A stretch of DNA of 64,000 nt from Hymenobacter psoromatis (GTDB taxonomy: Bacteria > Bacteroidota > Bacteroidia > Cytophagales > Hymenobacteraceae), in the NCBI GenBank assembly GCA_001596155.1, contig CP014771.1, positions 3,658,001 through 3,722,000 of the forward strand, given 5' to 3'. The position numbers and the translations under genes were made by a program. Shown piece after piece: positions 28,194 to 36,266 of this stretch (the stretch's first letter is position 1; each line of letters starts with the position of its first letter). The notes beneath the pieces were generated by a model that saw nothing but the letters and a program-made list of their open reading frames with translations, was not told the DNA's origin and made no database searches.

Positions 28194-28700
28194 ATGGCCG
28201 AGCAAGTCCCCGTCATCCACGACATCAGCAAGCTCCTTGAGAAAATCAAGGAGGTCAAGTACGCCACCATGACCACCCTGGAGGCCAACGGCCGCCTGCA
28301 CGGCCGCCCCATGTACACCTGCGAGCCAGGCAAGGACCAGGCCCTCTGGTTCTTCACCGAGAAGGACGCGCAGAAGGTGACCGAGCTGCGCGCCAACCCG
28401 CAGGTGGGCCTCGGCTACGCCGACCTCGACAAGGCGACCTACGTCACCATCGCCGGCACCGGCGAGGTGGTCGAGGACAAGAACAAGATTAAAGACCTGT
28501 GGCGCGAGGACTTCCGCGGCTTCTTCCCCAAGGGCAGCGACGACCCCAACATTGCCCTTATTAAGGTCGAGATTGAGGGCGGCGAGTACTGGGACTCGCC
28601 CGGCAACTTCCTCGTGCGCGCCTTCGCCTACGCCAAAGCCGTGACGACCGGCAAAAAGCACCAGCCCACCGAGGACGAGCAAGCCAAGGTGCAGCCGTAG
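28194..28700 (+). CDS. Pyridoxamine 5'-phosphate oxidase-like protein (general stress protein 26 family)
   Basis: 168 residues from the ATG at 28194; longer upstream frames are GC artefacts. A split-barrel flavin-binding fold is indicated by KYATMTTLEANGRLHGRPMY near the N-terminus, LWFFTEKDAQKVTEL and VTIAGTGEVVEDK. The C-terminal EYWDSPGN is characteristic of the general stress protein 26 subgroup. Members bind FMN or FAD but usually lack known oxidase activity. The protein is probably cytoplasmic. A clear terminator follows. Confidence 0.88.
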   Translation: MAEQVPVIHDISKLLEKIKEVKYATMTTLEANGRLHGRPMYTCEPGKDQALWFFTEKDAQKVTELRANPQVGLGYADLDKATYVTIAGTGEVVEDKNKIKDLWREDFRGFFPKGSDDPNIALIKVEIEGGEYWDSPGNFLVRAFAYAKAVTTGKKHQPTEDEQAKVQP

Positions 28701-28763
28701 GGCCGGGTGGGCGCTGACCTGCCCGCTCCCTACCCCCCCGCAACCGCCCCGTATCCGCGCCCC

Positions 28764-28801
28764 AAGCCGCCGCTCCGCCCCCGGAGCGGCGGCTTGTTTT
28801 T
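28764..28801 (+). terminator. Terminator of the stress-protein gene
   Basis: A perfect 14-bp stem (28764-28777 with 28782-28795) and a CCCC loop are followed by GTTTTT. Confidence 0.9.
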
Positions 28802-28961
28802 GGAGGGTAGCCCGACCGCGCCGGCCGGGCGGCCGTACAAGCAGGGGAGCGCCGCGTCCCGCCGGGACCATTCAGCTCCCTACCCCCTGGTTGTGCCCGA
28901 CACGGGCGCGCCGGGGCTTACCACGACTTATGCGCGGGTCAATCGCCACCATGTGCCGCGC

Positions 28962-29495
28962 CTAGCGCTGCACTTCGTACTTACGTTTGATAAAGTCGAG
29001 CATTTCGCGCACGTGCTCGTCGGTTTTGTTGGCCTCAATCTTCCACAGGGCCTCAATTAGCAGCAGTAGCAGGCGCGTTTCTTTGTCGGGCTCGGGGTAG
29101 CCGAGCTGCTCAAAGGCCGCTTGCAGGCGCGTGGGCACGGGCCGCATAAAGCGCTCGTGCTGCTGCTGGGCGGTGTCGTGGTCGGCCAGGCGGTACTGAA
29201 GCTTCCAGAAAGCGGGCTCCTCCAGCACCAGCTTGTAGGGCAGGTCGATGACGCTGTGAATGAACGTCAGCGGGTCAGTTTCGGTCAAGCCGCCCCGGTT
29301 ATGCTCGATAATGCGCTGATAACCACTCTTAACTACGAAATCGAGCAATTGGTCCTTTGAGCCGAAATGCTTGAAGATAAGGGCTTCCGAAACGGCGGCA
29401 GCCTTGGCAATCTGTTGGGTGGAAGTATTCTCAAATCCTTTATCCCCAAAGAGTTGCAGCGCCACATTGGCAATGTGTTGGCGGCGGGTAATCAT
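28962..29495 (-). CDS. TetR/AcrR-family transcriptional regulator
   Basis: 177 residues from the ATG at 29495 (MITRRQHIANVALQLFGDKG). The N-terminal TetR DNA-binding helix-turn-helix is intact (TSTQQIAKAAAVSEALIFKHFGSKDQL, split here as STQQIAKAAAVSEAL and IFKHFGSKDQL). The C-terminal ligand domain is helical and not diagnostic. It is convergent with the stress-protein gene and has no obvious target beside it; TetR repressors usually control themselves or a neighbouring transporter, and the nearest exporter is the MATE gene 1 kb away. Confidence 0.9.
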   Translation of the reverse strand: MITRRQHIANVALQLFGDKGFENTSTQQIAKAAAVSEALIFKHFGSKDQLLDFVVKSGYQRIIEHNRGGLTETDPLTFIHSVIDLPYKLVLEEPAFWKLQYRLADHDTAQQQHERFMRPVPTRLQAAFEQLGYPEPDKETRLLLLLIEALWKIEANKTDEHVREMLDFIKRKYEVQR

Positions 29496-29581
29496 ACGCG
29501 GAGCAAAGGGGGGTAGGGCGGCGGGCCAGCCGTAGGCAATGGATGAGGGCAAAGTTCGGGCATAAATGCCGGTCAGCCGTG

Positions 29582-29618
29582 CGTTAGGCCGCTTTAACGC
29601 ACGTAAGGCGGCCTAACG
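29582..29618. repeat. Short inverted repeat
   Basis: CGTTAGGCCGC (29582-29592) is inverted at 29608-29618. It lies between the TetR gene and the hairpin array and may be a weak terminator or operator. Confidence 0.5.
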
Positions 29619-29629
29619 TCTTCACTGCC

Positions 29630-29669
29630 AAAAAGAAACCGGCCGATTTGGAATTACCAAATCGGCCGG
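29630..29669 (-). terminator. Terminator-like hairpin ending the minus-strand hairpin array
   Basis: A perfect 13-bp stem (29639-29651 with 29657-29669) and 5-base loop. On the minus strand it is followed by TTTCTTTTTGG, so it would terminate transcripts running through the array at 29690-29947. Confidence 0.65.
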
Positions 29670-29689
29670 CTGAAAAACTTCGGACTCTA

Positions 29690-29947
29690 CCAGGCCGGGG
29701 CGGGGTAGGGATACGTAAACCAGGCGGGGTGGGACGACGACTGGGTAAGCAGAGTGTGAGATGAAACCAGCCGGGGTGGGACAACGGCCGGTTGTCAGAG
29801 TGTGAGAGTGAAGCCAACTGGGGTGGGACAACAGCTGGCTAGTGTTGTGTAGCAAACCAGCCGGGGTGGGACGACAGCTGGCTGGTAGTGTATGGAGTAG
29901 GCTGCTACCAGGCAACCGGGTGGGACTCGTTAGCTGGTAGCGGGAGC
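29690..29947 (-). ncRNA. Tandem array of six hairpin units, possible structured RNA
   Basis: Six units begin with CCAG or CCAA at 29690, 29720, 29767, 29814, 29857 and 29908 (spacing 30, 47, 47, 43, 51). Most carry the constant core GGGTGGGAC (the first has a degenerate form). Sequences flanking the core are complementary within a unit but differ between units: ACCAGCC/GGCTGGT in unit 5, CTACCAG/CTGGTAG in unit 6, CCAACTG/CAGCTGG (one mismatch) in unit 4, and AACCAGCCG/CGGCCGGTT (one mismatch) in unit 3. That pattern suggests selection on a stem with a conserved loop. Spacing is not a multiple of three, so it is not a protein repeat. The minus strand is favoured by the terminator at 29630-29669. 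The AT-rich stretch 29948-30110 may hold a promoter, including TAATTTTG at 30067-30074 on that strand but without a TTG at the right distance. Strand and expression are inference. Confidence 0.5.
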
Positions 29948-30214
29948 AATATTACGACAAAATAATAAAACGTGGTGAGTGTTAGCTCACCTTTTTGGGT
30001 AAGTAGCCACTTACTTTTCGCTTTTTGAAAATAAAATGTTGTTAATCAGTGAAATAAGCTGACGTGCAAAATTATGTCATTTGTAGGAATCGTATCATTT
30101 GTTTTGCCGCTGCGCTTTCAACCCGATTTAGTGGTCTAAAAGCGCGTTTTTGCTTATTGCTGGGCAAGTGCTCGAAGTCTACTGCTTCGGGTTTTGCAAC
30201 ATGCTCATTACCAA

Positions 30215-30248
30215 ACAAAAAACCCTACCCCCTTTGCAAGGAGTAGGG
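30215..30248 (-). terminator. Terminator of the phytanoyl-CoA dioxygenase-like gene
   Basis: CCCTACCCCCTT (30223-30234) pairs imperfectly with AAGGAGTAGGG (30238-30248). The A run at 30217-30222 gives T's on the minus strand. Confidence 0.75.
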
Positions 30249-30287
30249 CATAAACGATACCGGCCAGCATTGCCGGGTTGCGCGTAG

Positions 30288-31103
30288 CTATTTTACCAAG
30301 TGCAGGAAGCGCAGGTAGAAGGGGGTAGGGCTCTCTTCGCTTTTGGGCTGATACTTGCCCCCGATGATGGGCAAATACATGACGCGGCGGCGTGACTCGG
30401 CCCCCACCAGCGGCGACTGCGCCACGCGGTGCCACATGCGGCCGTCGTGCACGGTGAGGTCGCCGGGCTCGGTTTCCACGGCCACTTCGTTGGGGTCGTA
30501 GAAAACGTCCTTGTAGTATTTTTTACGAAACAGCATCTTGCCCAGGCCCTGGCGATGGGTGCCGGGAATCACGCGCAGGCCGCCGTTGGTGGCTTTGGTG
30601 CCGTCGAGGTGCAGGCCCACGTTGAGCATGGGCCGGATGCGCTTGCCGTAAAAAACATCGCGCAGCGAGTCGGTGTGCCAGCCCATCTGGCTGAATTCGG
30701 AGCCTTCGACGTTCACGTAGTGGTTCACCACCAGGCCATCGCGCTCGTTTTCGCCCACGCGCCCTTTGGACGTTTCGAGCAGCGGAAACAGCGCCTCGAA
30801 GCGGGGGTCCTGCAGCAGCTCGTGCAGCACGGGGCTGTGCTGCGAGGCAAAGGCAAAGCGCTGCACGATGGGCGAGCCATCAACGTCCTTCCCATATTTA
30901 ATGGGAACGCCATTTACCTTATCTACCTTGTGAGCCAGCCAGTTGGCTTGCACCTGCTGCGTGGCTTTCAGGTACATCTGCACTTGCTCGGGGGAAGCAA
31001 AGGGCCGGAAATGCAGAAACCCGTATTTAGAAAAGAAAGCCCGCTGTTCGGCCGTCAGTTCCTGGCCGAGAGTGAAGCGCGGATAATCGGATAAGGATGC
31101 CAT
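30288..31103 (-). CDS. Phytanoyl-CoA dioxygenase (PhyH) family Fe(II)/2-oxoglutarate oxygenase
   Basis: 271 residues. The jelly-roll oxygenase fold is indicated by the iron ligands His and Asp of GWHTDSLRD (near residue 147) and the distal His in MWHRVAQSP (near 229). RVIPGTHRQGLG and GDLTVHDGRMWH are typical PhyH motifs. There is no signal peptide, so it is cytoplasmic. Such enzymes hydroxylate diverse small molecules or lipids; the substrate cannot be deduced. It is monocistronic, with its own terminator and a candidate promoter 60 bases upstream. Confidence 0.9.
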   Translation of the reverse strand: MASLSDYPRFTLGQELTAEQRAFFSKYGFLHFRPFASPEQVQMYLKATQQVQANWLAHKVDKVNGVPIKYGKDVDGSPIVQRFAFASQHSPVLHELLQDPRFEALFPLLETSKGRVGENERDGLVVNHYVNVEGSEFSQMGWHTDSLRDVFYGKRIRPMLNVGLHLDGTKATNGGLRVIPGTHRQGLGKMLFRKKYYKDVFYDPNEVAVETEPGDLTVHDGRMWHRVAQSPLVGAESRRRVMYLPIIGGKYQPKSEESPTPFYLRFLHLVK

Positions 31104-31515
31104 AGAGGGAAAAGCTGGCGGAAAGAACTCCCGGCTGCCCTGGGATTCGAATGAAAGGGCAAAGATACGGTAGCACTACGTGGCAAGGGCATGAAACGTA
31201 GCGTTCTTGGGAGGTGCCGCGCGGCCTATAACCACTGTGCTCGGTAGAGGTTTGGGAGGAAGCCCAATTTTTGGGCAAAACCGGGTGCCTTTTTGGGCCA
31301 ACGGGCGCAGCTTTGGTCTTAATAAGTCAATTTAGTAGTAGCATTGACTCGTATTGATGGGCACAGACATTTATTCTCCTCTTAGCCGCCGCATAAGATG
31401 GCGGTAGTCCTATTAAAATTAAATCAGCGCGCCTACCCCCGCCGGGCCGGCCAACGTACGCTAGCTGTCGCGCTTTATTCGGCACCTTCTCTCACTCCCT
31501 CAGCCCGCCCTACCC
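31104..31515. other. Divergent intergenic region
   Basis: About 410 bases separate the divergent dioxygenase and HMG-CoA reductase genes. A candidate minus-strand promoter is at 31160-31186; I see no promoter of consensus form for the plus-strand gene, and no ORF or repeat. Confidence 0.5.
31160..31186 (-). promoter_or_regulatory. Candidate promoter of the dioxygenase gene
   Basis: TATCTTTG (31160-31167 on the minus strand) matches TAnnTTTG, with TTG (31184-31186) 16 bases upstream, one base shorter than the usual minimum spacing. Confidence 0.4.
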
Positions 31516-33075
31516 ATGATGTTCACCCCCAGCCCCATGCTCCTCAAACTGCTCTACAACCGGGGCAGCCTCCGCAACTTGCCCGAGGGGCAGGGGGTAG
31601 CGTTCAGCATCAAAAACCGCCTCGACACGGCGCGGCTGACGGGCCTCAGGCAGGTGAGAATCGGGGAGGTGATAGTGCCAGCCACCCACATTCAGCTTGA
31701 CCTGGGGGGTAGCGAGCGGCGGCCGGGTGCCAGCCTGGACGCTGACAGCCAGGCGATTGAGCTGCCGGTGGGCCGCACCATTACTTTCGTGCTGGCTACG
31801 CCCGCGCTGGCCGAAGGCATTCACCAGCTCCGGGCCGAGTTCAGCACCGATGCCTTTGGCGAGCTGAGCGTGGAGGTAGAAGATGCCATCGTGAGCCAGG
31901 ACGGCCGGGTGCGCATTCCGCGCTCGGAGGAAGACGACTATTCTGAAGCGGCCATTCAGGCCCGGCAGCGGTTTGCCGAGCAGTTTACGGAGCAGGAATT
32001 CAAGCACTTGAAAAACTATTCCTTCGACCCGCACGAGCTAAAGGGTAACTGCGAGCAGTTTATGGGGGTAGCGCAGGTGCCGGTGGGCCTGGCCGGCCCG
32101 CTGCACGTGAACGGCGAGCACGCGCAGGGCGAGTTTCTAATCCCAATGGCTACCACCGAAGGCACGCTGGTTGCTAGCTACAACCGTGGCATCCAGGTAC
32201 TTAACCTGTGTGGCGGCGTGAAATGCACCGTCATCGGCGACGCGATGCAGCGCGCGCCGGTGTTCGTGTTTGATGACGCGCGGGGTGCCCGCGACTTTGG
32301 CCGCTGGGTGGCCGAGAGCCTGGAACTGATTCGGCCCGAAGCCGAAAGCACTTCGCGCGTGGCCAGAATGCAATACATCGATACTTACCTGAGCAATAAA
32401 TTTGCGTTCCTGCGCTTCAACTTTTCGACCGGCGACGCGGCCGGCCAGAATATGGTGGGTAGGGCCACTTTCGCGGCCTGCTCCTGGATTTTGGAGAATT
32501 ATAAAGGCGCGCCGGTTCGGAATTTTTACCTCGAATCAAACTTCGCTACTGACAAGAAAGCCAGCCAGATAAACGTGATGCGCACCCGCGGCAAGCGCGT
32601 GGTGGCCGAAGCCGTTGTCCGGCGCGACGTGCTGCAACAGCGCATGCGCGTGACGCCCGAGCAGCTCGCCTATCACGGGCAGGTGAGCAACGTGGGTGCC
32701 TTTTTGAGCGGGGCCAACAACAATGGCGCGCACTCGGCCAACGGCATTACGGCGCTCTTTATCGCCACCGGCCAGGATGTGGCCAACGTGAGCGAATCGA
32801 GCGCCGGCGTGCTCTACTCGGAAGTGACCAAAGAGGGCGACCTGTACGTTAACATCACCATTCCGTCGCTCATCGTGGCCACCCACGGCGGCGGCACCGG
32901 CCTGGCCACCCAAAACGAATGCCTGCGGATGCTGGGCTGCGTGGGGCCAGGCACGGTCTATAAGTTTGCCGAAATCGTGGCCGGGGTGGTGCTGGCCGGC
33001 GAGCTGAGCCTGGGCGCGGCCATCAGCAGCAGCGACTGGGTGAGCAGCCACGAGCAGTACGGCCGCAACCGATAG
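31516..33075 (+). CDS. Hydroxymethylglutaryl-CoA reductase with an extra N-terminal domain
   Basis: 519 residues, longer than the usual bacterial enzyme of about 430. Residues 150-519 form the catalytic domain: FMGVAQVPVGLAGPL, MATTEGTLVAS (catalytic Glu), FNFSTGDAAGQNM, ATDKKASQIN (catalytic Lys), ATGQDVANVSES (catalytic Asp), ATHGGGTGLATQ and the C-terminal His in SSHEQYGRNR. The enzyme makes mevalonate for isoprenoids (quinones, carotenoids). The first 140 residues are a beta-rich, acidic domain I do not recognise (VAFSIKNRLDTARLTGL, VIVPATHIQLDLGG), joined in frame with normal codon use. No membrane segment is seen, so the enzyme is soluble. An AT-rich inverted repeat begins 7 bases after the stop. 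Confidence 0.92.
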   Translation: MMFTPSPMLLKLLYNRGSLRNLPEGQGVAFSIKNRLDTARLTGLRQVRIGEVIVPATHIQLDLGGSERRPGASLDADSQAIELPVGRTITFVLATPALAEGIHQLRAEFSTDAFGELSVEVEDAIVSQDGRVRIPRSEEDDYSEAAIQARQRFAEQFTEQEFKHLKNYSFDPHELKGNCEQFMGVAQVPVGLAGPLHVNGEHAQGEFLIPMATTEGTLVASYNRGIQVLNLCGGVKCTVIGDAMQRAPVFVFDDARGARDFGRWVAESLELIRPEAESTSRVARMQYIDTYLSNKFAFLRFNFSTGDAAGQNMVGRATFAACSWILENYKGAPVRNFYLESNFATDKKASQINVMRTRGKRVVAEAVVRRDVLQQRMRVTPEQLAYHGQVSNVGAFLSGANNNGAHSANGITALFIATGQDVANVSESSAGVLYSEVTKEGDLYVNITIPSLIVATHGGGTGLATQNECLRMLGCVGPGTVYKFAEIVAGVVLAGELSLGAAISSSDWVSSHEQYGRNR

Positions 33076-33082
33076 GATAGGA

Positions 33083-33131
33083 GATAAACGATAAATATTT
33101 TTTGCTTATCGGAAAATATTTACTGTTTATC
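33083..33131. promoter_or_regulatory. AT-rich inverted repeat upstream of the DUF2975/HTH pair, possible operator
   Basis: GATAAACGATAAATATTTT (33083-33101) is inverted at 33113-33131 with two or three mismatches around an 11-base centre. It lies between the HMG-CoA reductase stop and the membrane-protein gene, 50 bases before the preferred ATG at 33181. A second small hairpin (GCAGCGC 33152-33158 with GCGCTGC 33169-33175) lies in the presumed leader. It could bind the HTH protein encoded downstream or act as a terminator. Confidence 0.45.
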
Positions 33132-33180
33132 AATGAAAGATGACTTTCTTTGCAGCGCGTATTTTCAGGCGCTGCACCTT

Positions 33181-33903
33181 ATGTCTTACCCTTACTTGTC
33201 TTCCATTTTACGTTTCACAAAGGCGCTGATGTGGTTTGCGCTGGTTGGCTCGGGCTTTATAGCCTTGACGCTGTGCGGGCGGGCGTATGATGTAGCCAAC
33301 GCGTCGGAAGTCCGGCTAAAGCTCGATACCAGCCGGCCCAACCTGGGTGGTTTTTGGTACGAGATGGACGCTGGATTTAGAGGTGTTTGTCTGAGCCGGG
33401 CGTGCGACGCATGGGGGCCGCTGGCCAGCCCGCGCCCGGCCGCCGCAAACTTTGAGCTGGCCACTGACCTTCGCGCGCCCCTACTGCGCTACCGCGAACC
33501 CAGCGCCTGGAAGCGGGTCGGCTTACTAGCGCTGGGAGCGTTGGACGATAGCATGTCGGTGGCGGAGCTGTTACTACTGGCCGTAGGCAGTTGGCTGCTG
33601 CTCAAGCTACTGCAAGACGTGACGCCCGCTACCCCCTTCACCCTGGCCAACGCGCGGCGGCTGCGCCAGTTGGCGCTGCTGGTGTTCGGGCTCCATCTGT
33701 GGAGCTATCTGGCCTATGCCCTGGTGTGGCTGCTCGTGCCACCCTACCGCGTGGCCAGCCTAGCGGCACCGCTCAGTCACTACGTGCGCCTCAACACTGA
33801 CGATTTGGTTCCTAGTGTTGCCGTGGGGTTTATGCTGCTCATTATCGCGGCCGTGTACCAGCGGGGCGTCGAGCTAAGCCGGGAAGCCGAACTTGTCATC
33901 TGA
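33181..33903 (+). CDS. DUF2975 family membrane protein
   Basis: 240 residues from the ATG at 33181; an ATG at 33133 in the same frame is possible, but it places a hairpin inside the coding region. Four hydrophobic segments fit the DUF2975 plan: one near the N-terminus (ALMWFALVGSGFIAL), one at about 130-150 and two in the C-terminal half (LALLVFGLHLWSYLAYAL, VAVGFMLLIIAAVY). The typical FTLANARRLRQLALLVF and RGVELSREAELVI motifs are present. In this family the gene is regularly paired with a small YozG-like HTH gene, exactly as here, with the stop and start overlapping (TGATG). The biochemical role is unknown. Confidence 0.85.
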   Translation: MSYPYLSSILRFTKALMWFALVGSGFIALTLCGRAYDVANASEVRLKLDTSRPNLGGFWYEMDAGFRGVCLSRACDAWGPLASPRPAAANFELATDLRAPLLRYREPSAWKRVGLLALGALDDSMSVAELLLLAVGSWLLLKLLQDVTPATPFTLANARRLRQLALLVFGLHLWSYLAYALVWLLVPPYRVASLAAPLSHYVRLNTDDLVPSVAVGFMLLIIAAVYQRGVELSREAELVI

Positions 33904-34148
33904 TGCCCATTATTGTGAACCTCGACGTGATGCTGGCCCGGCGCAAAATGTCGCTGAGCGCCCTGGCCGAAACCGTGGACATTACGCTGGCCAATCTGTC
34001 CATCCTCAAAAGCGGCAAAGCCAAAGCGGTGCGCTTCAGCACCTTAGCGGCCATTTGCCAGGCGCTGGACTGCCAGCCCGCCGACCTGCTGGAGCACCGA
34101 CCCGACCCGGCCGACCTGAGCAAGTCCGCCTCGGACGGCCCGGCCTAA
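33903..34148 (+). CDS. Small XRE/YozG-like helix-turn-helix regulator
   Basis: 81 residues. A Cro/C1-type HTH occupies residues 5-65 (LDVMLARRKMSLSALAE, ITLANLSILKSGKAKAV, FSTLAAICQALDCQPADLLEH), followed by a short acidic tail. The ATG overlaps the stop of the DUF2975 gene by one base, implying translational coupling. It probably regulates its own operon. The last codon overlaps the stop codon of the convergent S41 protease gene by two bases. Confidence 0.9.
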   Translation: MPIIVNLDVMLARRKMSLSALAETVDITLANLSILKSGKAKAVRFSTLAAICQALDCQPADLLEHRPDPADLSKSASDGPA

Positions 34149-35851
34149 TGCCCGCCCAGCAGCGCGAGCTGCGCGGTGCTGTCCCGCACCACGCGCAGCG
34201 CCTGTTGCAGCTCCGGGTCATCGTCGCGCCAGATGGCGCTGGCTGCCTCGGGGCCGTAGGTAATGTGCGCGATGCTGGCCTTGAGGCTCGTGCGCAGGGC
34301 CGGCGCGCAACGGCGCAGGGCGGCCAGGTCGGGACGCAGTCCCGCCAGGGCGGCCAGCCGGGCCAGGCCATCCAGCTCGGTATCGGTGACGCGAAAAACG
34401 GCCTGGTACTGCGCGAAGCGCAGGCCCGTCAGTTCCACTTTATGCTGCTGATAAAAGGCCAGCGCGTAGGCTTGCGGCACGCCGGCCCGTTGCAGGCGCT
34501 GGTAGTAGGCCGCCTGGCGCAGCGTATCGCGGGCCACGAACACATCGGGCATAATGCCACCGCCGCCGTACACCACCCGGCCGTGGTCGGTGTGAAAGCG
34601 CGGCCCCGCGGCAAACTGCGCGCTGTCGGCCGCGGCAAACTCGCCGCGCTGCTGGCGCGCGGCCAGCTCGTGGTCGTAGGCGGCGCGGTCGGGGCCGTAG
34701 GGCTTCTGAATGCAGCGGCCGGCCGGGGTGTAGTAGCGCGCCACCGTGAGGCGCAGCTCACCGCCATCTTGCAGCATAATAGGCTGTTGCACCAGGCCCT
34801 TGCCGAAGGTGCGGCGGCCCACCAGCAGCGCGCGGTCGTGGTCTTGCAGCGCGCCGGCCAGCACCTCGGCGGCCGAGGCGCTGTTCTCATCCACCAGCAC
34901 CACCAGTGGCGGCTGCTCCCAGTCGCCGGCCACGTGGGCGTAGGTTTGGGAGGCGTATTGCTCGTCTTTGCCCACCGTGGACACGATTTTGCGCGAGCCG
35001 GCAATGAACTCGTCGGCCAGGCGGGTGGCGCGGTCGAGGTAGCCGCCGGGGTTGCCGCGCAGGTCCAGCACCAGGCGCTTCAGGCCCTGGCGCTGCAAGT
35101 CGGCCAGCTGGGCCTTAAATTCTTCATAAGTGGTGGCCGCGAAGCGATTAACCTTAATGTAGCCCGTCTGCCCATCGTCCAGCAGCGCGCTCGGCTCGAC
35201 CGACGCATTGGGCAGCCGCCCGCGGTTGAACTGAAAACGCAACGGCTGCGGCTGGTGCGGCCGGGCCACCGTCAGGCTTACGCTGCTGCCCCGCGGGCCG
35301 CGCAGCAGCTGCCCCAAGTGGGCTTGGCTCAGGTGGTAGCCGGCCACGGGGGTAGGCCCCACGCGCAGCAGCTGGTCGCCGGGCAGCAAGCCGGCCGTGG
35401 CGGCCGGGCCGGCCTGCTGCATCGTCACCACCGTAGCGGTATCACGGAAGAGGTTGAATTCCAGCCCTACCCCGTCAAAGCTGCTTTGCAAAAAGGCGTC
35501 GGTCTGCTCCCGGTCCTGCGCCCGAATATAGGCCGAGTGCGGGTCGAGCTTGCCCAGCAGCTGCGCCACGGCGTAGTTGGTGAGCCCATCGGCATCGACT
35601 GAATCCACGTAGTCGCGGTCGATGTAGCTCAGAATTTCCTTGTAGCGCAGGTAGCCGCGGGCCGTGGCTTCAGGGTTCTCCGTCTGCGGCCGAAAGGGGT
35701 TCGTGCCCAGGATAATACCAATCCCCAGCGTGAGCAGCGGCACCACCGTCAGGCACCACCGCCAGCCCCCTATAGTGCCCCTAACCCGGCCCGGCACCCG
35801 ATTAAGTGCCGCCTTGGAGGCGTCAGCCGCTGGCTTGGGGGGTAGGAACAT
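34145..35851 (-). CDS. S41 family C-terminal processing peptidase (CtpA-like)
   Basis: 568 residues. An uncleaved signal anchor lies at about 30-50 (CLTVVPLLTLGIGIILG). A PDZ domain follows (about 120-215, FDGVGLEFNLFRDTA), then the S41 protease core with LVLDLRGNPGGYL, the catalytic Ser in VDENSASAAEVLAG and the catalytic Lys in GRRTFGKGLVQQ. The C-terminal 150 residues form the family's variable helical extension. CtpA-type proteases trim or degrade periplasmic and lipoprotein substrates. The gene ends convergently on the HTH gene, with stop codons overlapping. Confidence 0.93.
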   Translation of the reverse strand: MFLPPKPAADASKAALNRVPGRVRGTIGGWRWCLTVVPLLTLGIGIILGTNPFRPQTENPEATARGYLRYKEILSYIDRDYVDSVDADGLTNYAVAQLLGKLDPHSAYIRAQDREQTDAFLQSSFDGVGLEFNLFRDTATVVTMQQAGPAATAGLLPGDQLLRVGPTPVAGYHLSQAHLGQLLRGPRGSSVSLTVARPHQPQPLRFQFNRGRLPNASVEPSALLDDGQTGYIKVNRFAATTYEEFKAQLADLQRQGLKRLVLDLRGNPGGYLDRATRLADEFIAGSRKIVSTVGKDEQYASQTYAHVAGDWEQPPLVVLVDENSASAAEVLAGALQDHDRALLVGRRTFGKGLVQQPIMLQDGGELRLTVARYYTPAGRCIQKPYGPDRAAYDHELAARQQRGEFAAADSAQFAAGPRFHTDHGRVVYGGGGIMPDVFVARDTLRQAAYYQRLQRAGVPQAYALAFYQQHKVELTGLRFAQYQAVFRVTDTELDGLARLAALAGLRPDLAALRRCAPALRTSLKASIAHITYGPEAASAIWRDDDPELQQALRVVRDSTAQLALLGGH

Positions 35852-36266
35852 GGAGAAGATAGCGGCGGGCAGAAATTTAATCTAACCGCGAGAACTGGCA
35901 GCTGCCCGGCAAATTTATTGTATTCTGGCCGGCCTTGGTGCTGCCGACTAGCTAGTTAGGCCGTTTTCGAAGTTGGCCCCTACATTTTGTTGTTAAAATT
36001 CAAAAGCCCGGCTTGCCCGCGCGTTGGCGCTTGGGGAGGGGGTAGGGAGCCGGCGCTGGCTGGCCTAGCCCAGTAGCAGCGGCCTTTCTAAAACAGGTTT
36101 GGAAGTAGGCAAAAACGCTGCATGCTGAATTAAAAATTTGACAGCCAGGTTTTTGATTAATTGCTTGTCATTTTTAATGCGTTCTACAGAAAAGGGCTGG
36201 CTTGAAAACCGCCACAACCCTACCCCTGCGGCGGGGCCGTATCTTTGTGGCTTTCCCCATTACCTC
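35852..36266. other. Intergenic region between S41 protease and ruvX
   Basis: Contains TAAATTTG on the minus strand (35910-35917) upstream of the protease gene and TATCTTTG on the plus strand (36240-36247) upstream of ruvX. Both match only the -7 part of the consensus, with no TTG at the right spacing. No ORF, repeat or RNA is recognised. Confidence 0.45.
36240..36247 (+). promoter_or_regulatory. -7 element upstream of ruvX-def
   Basis: TATCTTTG matches TAnnTTTG and lies 20 bases before the ruvX ATG. A TTG at -33 distance is missing, so this is only a partial match. Confidence 0.4.

Noticed and set aside
29690..29947. CRISPR array
   Set aside because: Only about 10 bases are constant and the rest covaries within each unit; unit length varies from 30 to 51, and no cas genes are present.
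30064..30246. 60-codon plus-strand frame
   Set aside because: It ends inside the terminator of the convergent dioxygenase gene and has no recognisable sequence.
33893..35602. 569-codon open frame on the plus strand
   Set aside because: Antisense to the S41 protease gene, which carries all catalytic motifs.
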